A stretch of DNA of 35,447 nucleotides from Micromonospora echinofusca (GTDB lineage: Bacteria; Actinomycetota; Actinomycetes; Mycobacteriales; Micromonosporaceae): contig NZ_WVUH01000020.1 of the NCBI RefSeq assembly GCF_017614955.1, forward strand, positions 1 through 35,447, given 5' to 3'. Positions 14,485-23,681 of this stretch are shown here, piece by piece. Under the pieces are notes generated by a model. The model had not been told where the DNA came from. It was given only the letters and a program-made list of their open reading frames with translations, and ran no database searches. A program made the translations under genes and the position numbers. Position 1 is the stretch's first letter. Each line of letters opens with the position of its first letter.

Positions 14485-16092
14485 ATGCTTCGCTCCCCCG
14501 AAAAGCGGGAACGGCACGCTCCCCGGGCGCTACGACGGCGTACCGCCGTGGCGCTCGTCGCCGGACTCGTGCTCCCGATGCTCACCGCGCTGACCACCCC
14601 CGCCAGCGCCGCCGACCGCCCACCCGTCCAACCGCTGCCCGCCGCCCTGGAGAGCATCCGGGCCACCGAGGCGACCGCGCTCTACGGCAGCCCCGACATC
14701 CGACCGCTGGAGAACCGGAAGACCGCCCTGATCACCATGGGCGACAGCGAGATCTCCGGCGAGGGTGTCGGCAACTACGTCCCCGGTACCCACGAACCCG
14801 GCAACTGGTGCGACCGGTCGTACGACCAGGCGGTGTTCCGGACCGGCATCGCCTCCGACGTGCAGTACAACATCGCCTGCTCCGGGGCCACCCCGTGGAA
14901 CCTGGTCGCCGGCGGACCCACCCAGCACAACGAACTGAACCAGGGCGACAACCTGGCGATCAAGGCACGCAACACCCGGATCAAACTGATCTGGATGGTG
15001 GTCGGCGCCAACGGCGACGGGACCATCCAGTTCGGACCGGTGGCCACCGACTGCACGCTCAAGCGGGTACTGCTCCAGGGTCCCTGCTACCCGACCTACA
15101 CCGACCAGTGGGCGGTCCGCACCGACGGCAGCCGGCGGGCCGTCGAGGAGGCGATCAACTCGGTCCGCCGGACCATGACCGACGCCGGGTACCTGCGCAC
15201 GGACTACGAACTGGTCTTCATGTCGTACCCGAGCCCGGCCAGCCCCGACGTCGAGGACAACCCGGACTTCCCCGGCTGGTACGCCGGTGGTTGCCTGATG
15301 TACCTGCACGACACGGCTTTCGCCCGGAACAAGGCGGTACCGATGTTCGAGACGGCGCTGCGCCGGGCGGCGCTGAACACCGGTACCCGGTACCTCGACG
15401 CGAGCCGACTCTTCCACGGCCACGAGGTCTGCACCGACAACACCTCGGTGCGCGGCCTCTACATCGAGCTGGGCATCTGGGACGAGAACGCGGCCCGGCA
15501 GTCGTTCCACCCGAACGCCCGTGGGCACGGCATGTTCGCCCAGTGCATCACCCAGTTCTACAACTCGGGTCAACCGCAGGCGACCTGTGTGGACCCGGCC
15601 AGCACCGGCAGCGGCGTGCTCTACCCGGGGCTCTTCGAGTTCCGGCAGTTGCGCAACGCGGCCACCGGGACCTGCGTCGACGGCAAGGGGTACGACTCCC
15701 GCAACAACACCGCGCAGCAGTCGTACGCCTGCCACGGTGGGCGTAACCAGGGATTCTGGTACGACCCCGGACGCCAGTCGCTGCACTCGGAGCTGTCCCA
15801 CGACCGTTGCCTCGACGTCTCCGGCGGCTCGTTGACCTCCGGCACGGCGGTCAACGTGTACGACTGCCACGGCGGGCCGAACCAGCGGTTCGTCTTCGCC
15901 GGCAACCAGATCCGGCCGGCCGGCAACAGCTCGCTCTGCCTGGAGTTCGACAACCCCTGGTTCGGTACGCCCCGACTGCGGCTGGCCGGGTGCAGCACCA
16001 GCACCCGGCAGCAGTGGTCGTTCGAGTCCCGCTCGTTCGCCAACCCGGTCGGGTACGGCCACGACGACTTCATCGGGTCCCGGGTCTACTGA
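14485..16092 (+). CDS. Secreted SGNH/GDSL esterase with C-terminal ricin-type lectin domain
   Basis: 535 aa. ATG 14485 follows AAAGGAG with good spacing; the open frame reaches further upstream only through the tandem repeats. Residues 1-42 are a signal peptide (RRR, hydrophobic core, TPASAA). The hydrolase domain has GDSEISGEG (Ser88), ACSGATPWNL, GANGD (Asn176) and FHPNARGHG (His342). Residues about 385-530 are a ricin B-like/CBM13 module with CVDGKGYDSRNNTAQQSYACHGGRNQGFWY and two further Q-x-[FW] repeats. Probable role: extracellular deacylation of a polysaccharide or lipid substrate, with the lectin holding it on carbohydrate. Confidence 0.88.
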   Translation: MLRSPEKRERHAPRALRRRTAVALVAGLVLPMLTALTTPASAADRPPVQPLPAALESIRATEATALYGSPDIRPLENRKTALITMGDSEISGEGVGNYVPGTHEPGNWCDRSYDQAVFRTGIASDVQYNIACSGATPWNLVAGGPTQHNELNQGDNLAIKARNTRIKLIWMVVGANGDGTIQFGPVATDCTLKRVLLQGPCYPTYTDQWAVRTDGSRRAVEEAINSVRRTMTDAGYLRTDYELVFMSYPSPASPDVEDNPDFPGWYAGGCLMYLHDTAFARNKAVPMFETALRRAALNTGTRYLDASRLFHGHEVCTDNTSVRGLYIELGIWDENAARQSFHPNARGHGMFAQCITQFYNSGQPQATCVDPASTGSGVLYPGLFEFRQLRNAATGTCVDGKGYDSRNNTAQQSYACHGGRNQGFWYDPGRQSLHSELSHDRCLDVSGGSLTSGTAVNVYDCHGGPNQRFVFAGNQIRPAGNSSLCLEFDNPWFGTPRLRLAGCSTSTRQQWSFESRSFANPVGYGHDDFIGSRVY

Positions 16093-16115
16093 CCGCTCCC
16101 GGCTCAGGTGTTAGA

Positions 16116-16157
16116 AAGGGCCCCTTCCTATACCGAAAACGATAGGAAGGGGCCCTT
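16116..16157. repeat. 16-bp inverted repeat between convergent genes; terminator or dispersed REP-like element
   Basis: 16116-16131 and 16142-16157 are perfect reverse complements (AAGGGCCCCTTCCTAT and its complement) around a 10-nt loop. It lies 23 nt after the esterase stop and 2 nt beyond the stop of the lipoprotein gene on the other strand. As placed, it can terminate both genes. The internal AAGGGGCCCTT words resemble short repeats I associate with Micromonospora intergenic regions. Confidence 0.7.
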
Positions 16158-16159
16158 CC

Positions 16160-16741
16160 TTACTTCTTCAGCAGGATGAGGCGGGCCACGGCGGTGGTGC
16201 CGTCCTTGGTGCCGGCGACACCGATGGTCGCGCCGACCGCGACCGCGCTCGGCTGGATGGTGGTACGCCGCTCCACGACCCGCAGGTTCTCGCCGAAACT
16301 CCAGGTCATGGTGAACCCGTCGGAGGACTTCACGGTGACCGACTTCCCGTCGACCGCAGTTACCTCGCCGCGTTGCACGGCGACGGTCTTCGTGCCCTCC
16401 TTGGTCTGTACGACCACCTCGCCGTGCAGCGTGTTCTTCTTCCGCAGCAGTACGCGCGCCTGGTGCCGCTTGCGCCAGCCGTCGCCCCGCTCGCCCCGGG
16501 GCCCCCGCTCGGGCCCGGTCGAGGCGGAGGGTGCCGGCGCAGCGACCGGCTCGACGTCGAGGTCGGCCGCGTCGAAGCCCAGCGCGGCGAGCGCCTGCCC
16601 CTCGGCCCCCAGCGCGGCGACCACGTCGACCACGGGTCCGGCGGCGGACCCGGCACCGGGTCCACCCGTACCGCCACAACCGCTGACGCCCAGCGCCACC
16701 GCCGCCAGCAGCCCGGTGGTGACGACTCCCCAACGTGCCAT
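16160..16741 (-). CDS. Putative lipoprotein with DUF5666-like beta domain
   Basis: 193 aa from ATG 16741 (AGGGA five nt upstream); a longer start at 16762 has no ribosome site. The signal peptide ends in a lipobox VSGC (Cys22), so the protein should be lipid-anchored outside the membrane. A Gly/Ala/Pro-rich linker runs to about residue 95. The C-terminal half is beta-rich (LHGEVVVQTKEGTKTVAVQRGEVTAVDGKSVTVKSSDGFTMTWSF), the repeating pattern of DUF5666 domains. Function unknown. It lies beside a two-component system on the same strand and could be under its control. Confidence 0.72.
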   Translation of the reverse strand: MARWGVVTTGLLAAVALGVSGCGGTGGPGAGSAAGPVVDVVAALGAEGQALAALGFDAADLDVEPVAAPAPSASTGPERGPRGERGDGWRKRHQARVLLRKKNTLHGEVVVQTKEGTKTVAVQRGEVTAVDGKSVTVKSSDGFTMTWSFGENLRVVERRTTIQPSAVAVGATIGVAGTKDGTTAVARLILLKK

Positions 16742-16866
16742 CAGTTTCCCTGTTGTCCGCATGGGCCCAGCGTCGCGCCTGTGGACGAGCGCAGCGTCAG
16801 GCCGATGTTCGGATCAGGTAAAAGCGCCGGAAACGGGACCGGTGGGGTTGCGGCGTCTCCACCGTC

Positions 16867-18342
16867 CTACTGCCGGACGCTTCCAGGGACGGGCGGGGGC
16901 GGCAGCACCACGGTGAACCGGGCGCCGCCCTCCGGGGCGTGACCGGCGGTGACCGTCCCGCCGAGCCGGCGGACCAGTCCGGCGGCCAGCGCCAGGCCGA
17001 GGCCGCTGCCGACCTTGCGTACCCCCCGGTACCGCTGGTGCAGGGCGCCCCGCTCGAAGGCGACCGACAGGTCGTCGTCGGTGAAGCCGGGCCCGCCGTC
17101 GCGCACCTCGACGATGCCGCCGGCCGTCGGGCCGGGCCCGGCGGCGCGGACCGCGAGCACCACCGGCGCGTCCGGGGGTACCACCCGCAGCGCGTTCTCC
17201 AGCAGACCGTCGACCACCTGCCGGATCCGGCCCGGGTCGGTGTACGCGACGACCGGCCCGGCGGGCAGTTCGGCGCGGAAGTCCACCTGCACGGCGGCGC
17301 ACCGCGCCTGCCAGGTCCGGGCGGCGTCGGCCGCCAACCGGCCCAGGTCGACCGGGACCGGTTCGAGGGGGAAGTCAGCGGCCTCCAGCCGGGCCAGCGC
17401 CAGCAGGTCGCTGACCAGCCGGTCCAGGTGTTCCGCCTCGGCGAGCATGGTCTGCCCGGTGCGTGCCGCCTGGTCCGGCCCGACCACCCCGTCGGCGAGT
17501 GCCTCCGCGTAGCCCCGGATCGCGGTCAACGGGGTACGCAGCTCGTGGGAGACCGACAGCAGGAACTCCCGCTGCCGGCCCTCGCTGGTGGCCAGGGCGG
17601 CGGCCAGCCCGTTCAGGGCGCGGGCCAGGTCGGCGACCTCCTCCGGTTCCTCGACCGGTACCCGGACCGCCCGGTCACCGGCGCCGAGCCGGACCGCTGC
17701 GGTCGCGGCGTTACGGATCGGTCGGGCCAGCCGCCGGGCCAGCAACAGCCCGGCCGCGATCCCGGCGGCGAGTCCGGCGAGCAGCGGCAGCCAGAGCGCG
17801 GTCAGCACCTGTCGCCAGAATCCGTCGTTGACCGGACTGGTGAGGACCACCCCGCTGCCGTTGCGCAGGGCCCGGGCCTCGACCAGCGCCGGCCGCCCGT
17901 CGACCAGGCGCCGGCCGGAGAAGTTGCGGCCCTGCCCCACCCGCTGCACGACCGGCGCGGGCAGCCCGGCCCGGTCGGGGGTGCCCTGCCGGATCAGGTA
18001 CGCGTCGATGCCCTGGTTCCGGAGCTGCTGGATGAGCCGTTCCTCGTCGGCGGTACGTCCCCGGTCGAGGCGGAACCGCAGCACCTCGGCGGTGAGCCGG
18101 GCCTGCGCCGCGAGCGCGTCCTGGCTGCGCCGCTCCACGCCACGGGCCACCAGTGGTACCGCCACGATCGCGGTGACCAGCACGGACACCAGGGCCACCG
18201 CGCAGGTGACCCCGATCGCCCGGGCGGTCAGCCCGCGTCCCGGCCGGCGGGGCGGGGTGGTCGGTGTACCGGCCCCGAGCACCGGCAACGGGACGGTCAG
18301 GTGGTCGCCCCGGGCCGGGCCGGACCCCGACGGCTCAGCCAT
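16867..18342 (-). CDS. Sensor histidine kinase (HAMP, HisKA, HATPase)
   Basis: 491 aa. Two membrane segments (about 42-65 and 180-203) flank a sensor loop of roughly 115 residues outside the cell. A HAMP linker (204-255) follows, then the H box SVSHELRTPLTAIRGY (His266), the N box LLENALR, G1 DGGPGF and G2 GSGLGLALA. The gene overlaps the response regulator by 8 nt. The ligand is unknown. Confidence 0.93.
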   Translation of the reverse strand: MAEPSGSGPARGDHLTVPLPVLGAGTPTTPPRRPGRGLTARAIGVTCAVALVSVLVTAIVAVPLVARGVERRSQDALAAQARLTAEVLRFRLDRGRTADEERLIQQLRNQGIDAYLIRQGTPDRAGLPAPVVQRVGQGRNFSGRRLVDGRPALVEARALRNGSGVVLTSPVNDGFWRQVLTALWLPLLAGLAAGIAAGLLLARRLARPIRNAATAAVRLGAGDRAVRVPVEEPEEVADLARALNGLAAALATSEGRQREFLLSVSHELRTPLTAIRGYAEALADGVVGPDQAARTGQTMLAEAEHLDRLVSDLLALARLEAADFPLEPVPVDLGRLAADAARTWQARCAAVQVDFRAELPAGPVVAYTDPGRIRQVVDGLLENALRVVPPDAPVVLAVRAAGPGPTAGGIVEVRDGGPGFTDDDLSVAFERGALHQRYRGVRKVGSGLGLALAAGLVRRLGGTVTAGHAPEGGARFTVVLPPPPVPGSVRQ

Positions 18343-19030
18343 CGGCCGCGTACCCGACGCCCCGGTGGGTACGGATCACGTCGGCCGCCGGGCCGAGTTT
18401 GGCGCGTACCTGCGCGACGTGCACGTCGACGGTGCGGGTGCCGGCGTGTGCCGGGTACCCCCACACGGCGGCGAGGAGTTCCTCCCGGGTGAAGACCCGG
18501 CCGGGGCGGGCCATCAGGTGGGCGAGCAGGTCGAACTCGGTCGAGGTGAGCCGGATCGGCACCCCGGCGGCGGTGACCGTGCGCCGGGCCGGGTCGAGAG
18601 CGACCGGACCGACCTGCCGGGCCCGGTCGGCGGCGTCGGGCGTTCCAGCGGTACGGCGCAGCACGGCCCGGATCCGGGCGACCAGTTCCCGGGGGCTGAA
18701 CGGTTTGGTGACGTAGTCGTCGGCACCGATCTCCAACCCGACGATCCGGTCGACCTCGTCGTCCCGGGCGGTGAGGAAGATGACCGGGGTCCAGTCGCCG
18801 GCCTCCCGGAGCCGGCGGCAGATCTCGGTACCGGCCAGCCCGGGCAGCGCGATGTCCAGCACGCAGGCCACCGGCCGGAGCCGGCGGGCGGCGTCGAGAC
18901 CGGCTGTCCCGTCGCGTTCCACGTGCACCCCGAACCCGTCCCGGGTCAGGTAGAGCCGGACCAGGTCGGCGATGGCCGGCTCGTCCTCGACGACCAGGAC
19001 GAGTCCCCGCTGCGGTGCGTCGACGGTCAC
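18335..19030 (-). CDS. OmpR/PhoB-family response regulator
   Basis: 231 aa from GTG 19030; longer in-frame starts exist up to 19135, so the start is uncertain. The receiver domain has the acidic pair in VVEDEPAI, the phosphoacceptor Asp59 (CVLDIALPG) and Lys109 (YVTKPFSP). The C-terminal winged helix reads RLTSTEFDLLAHLMARPGRVFTREELLAAVWGY...RTVDVHVAQVRAKLG...IRTHRGVGYA. It is the partner of the kinase directly downstream, with which it overlaps. Confidence 0.94.
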   Translation of the reverse strand: MTVDAPQRGLVLVVEDEPAIADLVRLYLTRDGFGVHVERDGTAGLDAARRLRPVACVLDIALPGLAGTEICRRLREAGDWTPVIFLTARDDEVDRIVGLEIGADDYVTKPFSPRELVARIRAVLRRTAGTPDAADRARQVGPVALDPARRTVTAAGVPIRLTSTEFDLLAHLMARPGRVFTREELLAAVWGYPAHAGTRTVDVHVAQVRAKLGPAADVIRTHRGVGYAADG

Positions 19031-19082
19031 CGGCCCATGATGGCCGACCGGCGGTGCCGGCGGGCGGTCGGGTGTGTTCGGG

Positions 19083-19565
19083 TCAGGTAAAGGACCGGCC
19101 GACCGGGCTCCCGCCGGTCGACGTGGTGTCCCCATGGGCCCGCGACGGTGTCCGGAACACCTGGGTGAGCAGGGCGTCGAGCTGCCAGACCTGCTGCGGG
19201 TGCCCGGCCCGGACGAGGAACCGTTCCCGGATCCCGTCGATCGCGGTGGCGGCCAGCTCGATGGCCGGCAGCCGGGGGTCCGGGTGCCAGGTGACGTCCC
19301 GCAGGTGACGCAGGTCGGTGTTGAGGTGCAGGCGGAGCCGGTGCAGCAGCCTGGTCTGCCGGGTCACCACCAGTCGCCGGTAGGTCAGCAGGAGGAGGTA
19401 ATCGCCGTGGGCGGGGCGGTCCGGGCGGGTGCAGCGGGTGACCAGGAGGGTGGCGTCACCCGCGCCGACACAGCGGCGGAAGATCGGCATGTGCCGGCTG
19501 ATCGTCTGGAGGGCGATCCCGTTCTCGGCGGCGGCGGGGAGGAACGTTCGAGCGAAGACGTCCAT
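19083..19565 (-). CDS. Hypothetical protein
   Basis: 160 aa, no signal peptide or membrane segment. The central part (GDATLLVTRCTRPDRPAHGDYLLLLTYRRLVVTRQTRLLHRLRLHLNTDLRHL) is a beta-rich pattern that could be a PH-like fold of the kind used by small actinobacterial proteins, but I do not recognise a family. The His and Arg content is high. It lies between a thiolase gene and the response regulator, all on the minus strand, with 60-nt and 52-nt gaps. No clear ribosome site is seen before the ATG. Confidence 0.6.
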   Translation of the reverse strand: MDVFARTFLPAAAENGIALQTISRHMPIFRRCVGAGDATLLVTRCTRPDRPAHGDYLLLLTYRRLVVTRQTRLLHRLRLHLNTDLRHLRDVTWHPDPRLPAIELAATAIDGIRERFLVRAGHPQQVWQLDALLTQVFRTPSRAHGDTTSTGGSPVGRSFT

Positions 19566-19625
19566 GCCAGGACCAACGACAGGTCGTCGGGAATCGATGT
19601 GGCGCAGGCATGGACGAAAGTGGAA

Positions 19626-20798
19626 TTACAGAAGTTCCACGATGGTGGCGTTCGCCATGCCACCGCCCTCGCACATGGTCTGCAGGCCGTACCGGATGTC
19701 GTTGTCCCGCATGTGCTGGAGCATGGTGGTCATGATCCGGGCACCGGAGCCGCCGAGCGGGTGCCCCAGGGCGATCGCCCCACCCCGGGGGTTCAGCCGC
19801 TCCGGGTCGGCCTCGGTCTCGGCCAGCCAGGCGAGCGGGACCGGGGCGAACGCCTCGTTCACCTCGTACACCCCGATCTCCTCGATGCCCAGCCCGGCGC
19901 GACGCAACGCCTTCGCGGTGGCCGGGATGGGTGCGGTGAGCATGACCACCGGATCGTCGGCGGCGACCACCGCAGTGTGGATCCGGGCCAGCGGACGCAA
20001 CCCGTGCCGGCGGGCCCACTCGGCGGTGGTGACGGCGAGCGCGGCGGCACCGTCGGAGATCTGCGACGCGGAGCCGGCGGTGACCACGCCGTCGGCCCGG
20101 AACGGGGTGGCCAGTTCGGCGAGCTTCGCCAGGGAGGTGTCGCGCCGGATGCCCTCGTCGGCGGTCAGCTTCCCGCCGTCGGCCAACGGCACGGGCGTGA
20201 TCTCCACCTCGAAAGCCCCGGCGTCCTGCGCGGCGGCGGCCTTCTCGTGACTGGCCAGGGCGTACTCGTCGAGCTGGGTGCGGGACAACCGCCAGCGCTC
20301 GGCGATCAGTTCCGCGCCGACGCCCTGGTTGAACGGGACCGGCTGGTCGGCGGCGAAGCCCTCGACCCCCCGGTAGCGGTCCCGGACCTGGTCACCGTAG
20401 GGCAGGCCACCGGTACCGGCGGCCCCCATCGGCACCCGGGTCATCGACTCCACACCCCCGGCGACCACCAGGTCGGCCTGCCCGGCGAGCACCGTCGCCG
20501 CAGCGAAGTGCAGGGCCTGCTGGCTGGAGCCGCACTGCCGGTCCAGGGTCGTACCGGGGACCGTCTCGGGCCAGCCGGCGGCGAGCACGGCGTTGCGGGC
20601 GACGTTCCACGCCTGGTCGCCGACCTGGGAGACACAGCCCCAGACCACGTCGTCGACGGTGGCCGGGTCGATGCCGGTCCGTTCGGCGAGGGCGCGCAGC
20701 ACGTGGGCGGAGAGGTCGACCGGGTGCACCCCGGCCAGCCCGCCCTTGCGCCGCCCCACCGGGGTCCGTACCGCGCCGACGATGACCGCGTCACTCAT
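19626..20798 (-). CDS. Acetyl-CoA acetyltransferase (thiolase)
   Basis: 390 aa, ATG with GGGGAG five nt upstream. The thiolase catalytic residues are all present: Cys89 (TLDRQCGSSQQAL), His346 (GGAIALGHPLGGSGAR) and Cys376 (MCEGGGMANATIVELL). Length and blocks fit the degradative/biosynthetic thiolase family (FadA/AtoB type), which cleaves or forms 3-ketoacyl-CoA. It is a single gene with no other fatty-acid genes in the window, so the chain-length preference cannot be inferred. Confidence 0.93.
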   Translation of the reverse strand: MSDAVIVGAVRTPVGRRKGGLAGVHPVDLSAHVLRALAERTGIDPATVDDVVWGCVSQVGDQAWNVARNAVLAAGWPETVPGTTLDRQCGSSQQALHFAAATVLAGQADLVVAGGVESMTRVPMGAAGTGGLPYGDQVRDRYRGVEGFAADQPVPFNQGVGAELIAERWRLSRTQLDEYALASHEKAAAAQDAGAFEVEITPVPLADGGKLTADEGIRRDTSLAKLAELATPFRADGVVTAGSASQISDGAAALAVTTAEWARRHGLRPLARIHTAVVAADDPVVMLTAPIPATAKALRRAGLGIEEIGVYEVNEAFAPVPLAWLAETEADPERLNPRGGAIALGHPLGGSGARIMTTMLQHMRDNDIRYGLQTMCEGGGMANATIVELL

Positions 20799-20960
20799 TC
20801 GTACTCCCCGGCAATCCGCGCCACCCGGCGAGGTCTACTCCCCGGTAACTTGAGCTTCCCCGATCCTACGTCGCGGTGGGCCGCAACGGGTGCCCGGACC
20901 CGACACCGGTCGATCCCGACTCCGATGGGCACTGCGGCACCGCGCTGTCATGCTGGTGCG

Positions 20961-21401
20961 GTGAACGAGCCGACCACCGAACCGTCGACGAGTTGGCGGG
21001 TACCGATCGGACTGCCGGTGCTCAAGCTGGCCGGTGGCGTACTGCTGGTGGCGGCCGGCCTGCTCCTCGCCGCCGGGGACCCGGTCCGGCCGGGGCTGGC
21101 CGTGCTGGTCGCCGCCGGGTTGGCCGGCTGGGCGGTCCGCGACCTGGTGGCACCGGTCCGGCTCGCGGTGGACCCGGGCGGGGTGACGGTGATCCGGGGC
21201 TTCGCCGGTCGCCGCCGGCTGACGTGGGCGGCGATCGAACGGATCACCGTGGACGCCCGGCCCCGGCGCGGACTGCGTACCGAGATCCTGGAGATCGACG
21301 CGGGTGACGCGCTGTACCTGTTCGGCCGGTACGACCTGGGGGCCGGTCCGGCCGAGGTCGCCGACACCCTGCGGGCGGTCCGGGACCGGTCAGCCGAGTA
21401 G
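20961..21401 (+). CDS. Membrane protein with PH-like domain
   Basis: 146 aa from GTG 20961. Two hydrophobic segments (about 20-40 and 44-62) are followed by a bacterial PH-like domain (VRLAVDPGGVTVIRGFAGRRRLTWAAIERITVDARPRRGLRTEILEIDAGDALYLFGRYDLG), a layout common in actinobacterial PH_6/bPH proteins. Its last 12 nt overlap the 3' end of the convergent rhomboid gene. Function unknown, perhaps a membrane-associated binding module. Confidence 0.78.
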   Translation: MNEPTTEPSTSWRVPIGLPVLKLAGGVLLVAAGLLLAAGDPVRPGLAVLVAAGLAGWAVRDLVAPVRLAVDPGGVTVIRGFAGRRRLTWAAIERITVDARPRRGLRTEILEIDAGDALYLFGRYDLGAGPAEVADTLRAVRDRSAE

Positions 21402-22301
21402 CGCCGCCGAGCGGACCAGGACCAGCCCGGCCAACGCCACCACGATCAGTGCCCCACCGGCGAGCTGCACCAGCGACCGGTTGGCCCGGGGCGCGTACGC
21501 CAGGACCAGGGCCATCGCCGCGCCGGTGACCAGACCGCCGAGGTGCCCGGCGATGGAGATGCCCGGCACGGCGAAGGTGAAGACCAGGTTGACGACCAGG
21601 ATCGGGATGACCTGCGAGGTGTCCCGGCCGAGCCGTCGCATGATCACGAAGAGCCCGGCGAACATCCCGAAGATCGCGGTGGAGGCACCGGCGGTCGCGG
21701 CGTTCGGGGCGCTGAAGACGTAGGCGGCGACGTTGCCGCCGAAGCCGGCGACGAGGTAGAGCCCGAGGAAGCGCGCCGGGCCGAGGGTGGCCTCCAGCGA
21801 CCGGCCGAGCACCCACAGCGCCCACATGTTCAGCAGCAGGTGCACCACGCCGTAGTGCAGGAACATCGCGGTGAGCAGCCGGTACCACTCACCCTCGGCG
21901 ACCCCGTGCACGGTGAAGTCCGGGAAGCGGGCCAGGCCGATGACGGCCCCCCACTCGGTCAGCGGGGTGCTGCCGCCCATCAGGCCGCCGAAACCGGAGC
22001 CACCGGCCGCCGAGTCGCCGCCCCGGTCCGAGGCGATGGAGAGCAGCATCGTCACCACGTTCAGGGCGATCAGCGCCGTGGTGACGTACCCCTGCCGGCC
22101 GACGGCACCGCCACCGAAGACGGTGCGCGTCGGCCGGACGGAGCGTCGTCCCTCGGCGACGCACTCGGGGCACTGGTGGCCGACCGAGGCGTCGCGCATG
22201 CAGTCCGGACAGATCGGCCGGTCGCAGCGGGTACACGTGACGTACGTCTCCCGGTCGGGGTGCCGGTAGCAGACCGGGGTGGTGGGCGGGGAATCGCTCA
22301 C
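21390..22301 (-). CDS. Rhomboid-family intramembrane serine protease with N-terminal zinc finger
   Basis: 303 aa, GTG start. The N-terminus has a B-box-like metal site (CYRHPDRETYVTCTRCDRPICPDCMRDASVGHQCPECV), then six or more membrane segments. The catalytic dyad is present: Ser207 in GASTAIFG and His253 in GHLGG, with the supporting HLLLNMW (His154, Asn158). The protein should cleave membrane proteins within the bilayer. Zinc-ribbon rhomboids of this type are widespread in actinobacteria. It lies in the same direction as the cyclophilin upstream. Confidence 0.93.
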   Translation of the reverse strand: MSDSPPTTPVCYRHPDRETYVTCTRCDRPICPDCMRDASVGHQCPECVAEGRRSVRPTRTVFGGGAVGRQGYVTTALIALNVVTMLLSIASDRGGDSAAGGSGFGGLMGGSTPLTEWGAVIGLARFPDFTVHGVAEGEWYRLLTAMFLHYGVVHLLLNMWALWVLGRSLEATLGPARFLGLYLVAGFGGNVAAYVFSAPNAATAGASTAIFGMFAGLFVIMRRLGRDTSQVIPILVVNLVFTFAVPGISIAGHLGGLVTGAAMALVLAYAPRANRSLVQLAGGALIVVALAGLVLVRSAALLG

Positions 22302-22375
22302 GCCGCCACCCCACGCTGCGGCTCCGACCGACCGGGACGCTCACTCATGCGAGCAAAGGTACCTCGCGGAACGGG

Positions 22376-22906
22376 TCAGCCCTGGGTGCGCTCGATCTCG
22401 ACGCGCTCGATGACCACGTCCTGCAACGGCCGGTCGTTCGGGCCGGTCGGGGTGTTCGCGATGGAGTCCACGACCTTGGCCGAGTCCTCGTCGGCGACCT
22501 GACCGAAGATGGTGTGCCGGTTGTTCAGGTGCGGGGTCGGGCCGACGGTGATGAAGAACTGCGAGCCGTTGGTGCCCGGTCCGGCGTTCGCCATGGCCAG
22601 CAGGTACGGCCGGTCGAACCGCAGGTCGGGGTGGAACTCGTCACCGAACTGGTAGCCCGGGCCGCCCCGGCCGGTGCCGGTCGGGTCACCCATCTGGATC
22701 ATGAAGCCGCTGATCACCCGGTGCGAGATCGTGCCGTCGTAGTACGGGCCCTTGCCCGGCTGGCCGGTCCGGGGGTCACGGTACTCGCGGGTCCCCTCGG
22801 CCAGTTCGACGAAGTTGCGGACCGTCTTCGGCGCGTGGTTCGGGAACAGCTCCAGCCGGATCGGTCCGGCGTTGGTGTGCAAGGTGGCGTAGACAGCCTC
22901 GGCCAC
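22376..22906 (-). CDS. Peptidyl-prolyl cis-trans isomerase (cyclophilin)
   Basis: 176 aa, GTG start with GAGGAG six nt upstream. The cyclophilin blocks are complete: NHAPKTVRNFVELAEG, FHRVI-type YYDGTISHRVISGFMIQMGDPTGTGRGGPGYQFGDEF, LLAMANAGPGTNGSQFFIT and HLNNRHTIFGQV. It has no signal peptide, so it is cytoplasmic. In actinobacteria it commonly lies next to a rhomboid gene, as here. Confidence 0.95.
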   Translation of the reverse strand: MAEAVYATLHTNAGPIRLELFPNHAPKTVRNFVELAEGTREYRDPRTGQPGKGPYYDGTISHRVISGFMIQMGDPTGTGRGGPGYQFGDEFHPDLRFDRPYLLAMANAGPGTNGSQFFITVGPTPHLNNRHTIFGQVADEDSAKVVDSIANTPTGPNDRPLQDVVIERVEIERTQG

Positions 22907-23023
22907 GGGTACTCCTCAGTCGTTGGTCAGTTCCATGCGGATCCTCCCATGTGCCCGATCTGGCAGTGCGGAGGCATCCGAAGGTGGAGGATGACGAAGG
23001 AACGACACCCAGGAGGTGGGACC

Positions 23024-23659
23024 GTGTTCGGAATCGGGCGGCGCAAGTCGCAGGGCGCGCTCGTCAGGAGTGAGCTGGGTGAGAGCCTCGGCCACCTGAA
23101 GCGGGCGGCCAACCACGCCGCGTACGGGGTCGGCGCGACGGTGGGTCCACGGGTGCAGGCGGCCCGCGACTCCGTCTCGCCGACGGCGGCGCGGGTGCGC
23201 GACACCGCAACCACCGGCTGGTCGTCCACCATGGCGGCCCTGGCGCCGCTGGCCGTGGCTGCGGCGGGGGGGGCACGCCAGGCCGGCTCAGCAGCCAGGA
23301 AGGCGAAGGCGAAGAACATGATGATGCAGAACAGGAAGAAGCAGCAGGCCGCCCGGAAGCGTCGGTCGATGCTGCGTACCGGCCTGCTCGCGGCGGGTGC
23401 GGTCGCCGGGGTGGCCGGCGCGATGGCCGTCCGTCGCCGCCGGGACCAGCAGCAGTGGGAGGAGTACGACCCGTCGCGCTCGCTGGTCGGTGCGCGGGAG
23501 GAGACGGACACCATCGTGGTGGGTACCCCCGACGGACCGACGGTCGAGGGTGCTGGCCGGCAGGCGGCCGGGCAGGGCGGTGAGCCGGGCGCCGGGGCGG
23601 CGGTCGGCGGCGCGCAGACCGACACGATCGGCACCCCCTCGGGCAACCCCCGGCACTGA
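23024..23659 (+). CDS. Basic hypothetical protein with one membrane segment
   Basis: 211 aa from GTG 23024, behind AGGAGGTG; the frame is open further upstream but without this signal. The first part is helical and rich in Ala and Arg, the centre has a run KAKAKNMMMQNRKKQQAARKRRS, then a membrane segment (MLRTGLLAAGAVAGVAGAMAV) and RRRRDQQQW. The C-terminus is Gly/Thr-rich. It resembles DUF-type actinobacterial membrane proteins encoded near rhomboid and cyclophilin genes, but I do not assign a family. Confidence 0.7.
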   Translation: MFGIGRRKSQGALVRSELGESLGHLKRAANHAAYGVGATVGPRVQAARDSVSPTAARVRDTATTGWSSTMAALAPLAVAAAGGARQAGSAARKAKAKNMMMQNRKKQQAARKRRSMLRTGLLAAGAVAGVAGAMAVRRRRDQQQWEEYDPSRSLVGAREETDTIVVGTPDGPTVEGAGRQAAGQGGEPGAGAAVGGAQTDTIGTPSGNPRH

Positions 23660-23681
23660 CCGGCTCCCCCGACAGTCCGCT

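Noticed and set aside
14530..16062. 510-codon minus-strand open frame
   Set aside because: It mirrors the esterase gene, which has a signal peptide and catalytic motifs; the reverse frame has none.
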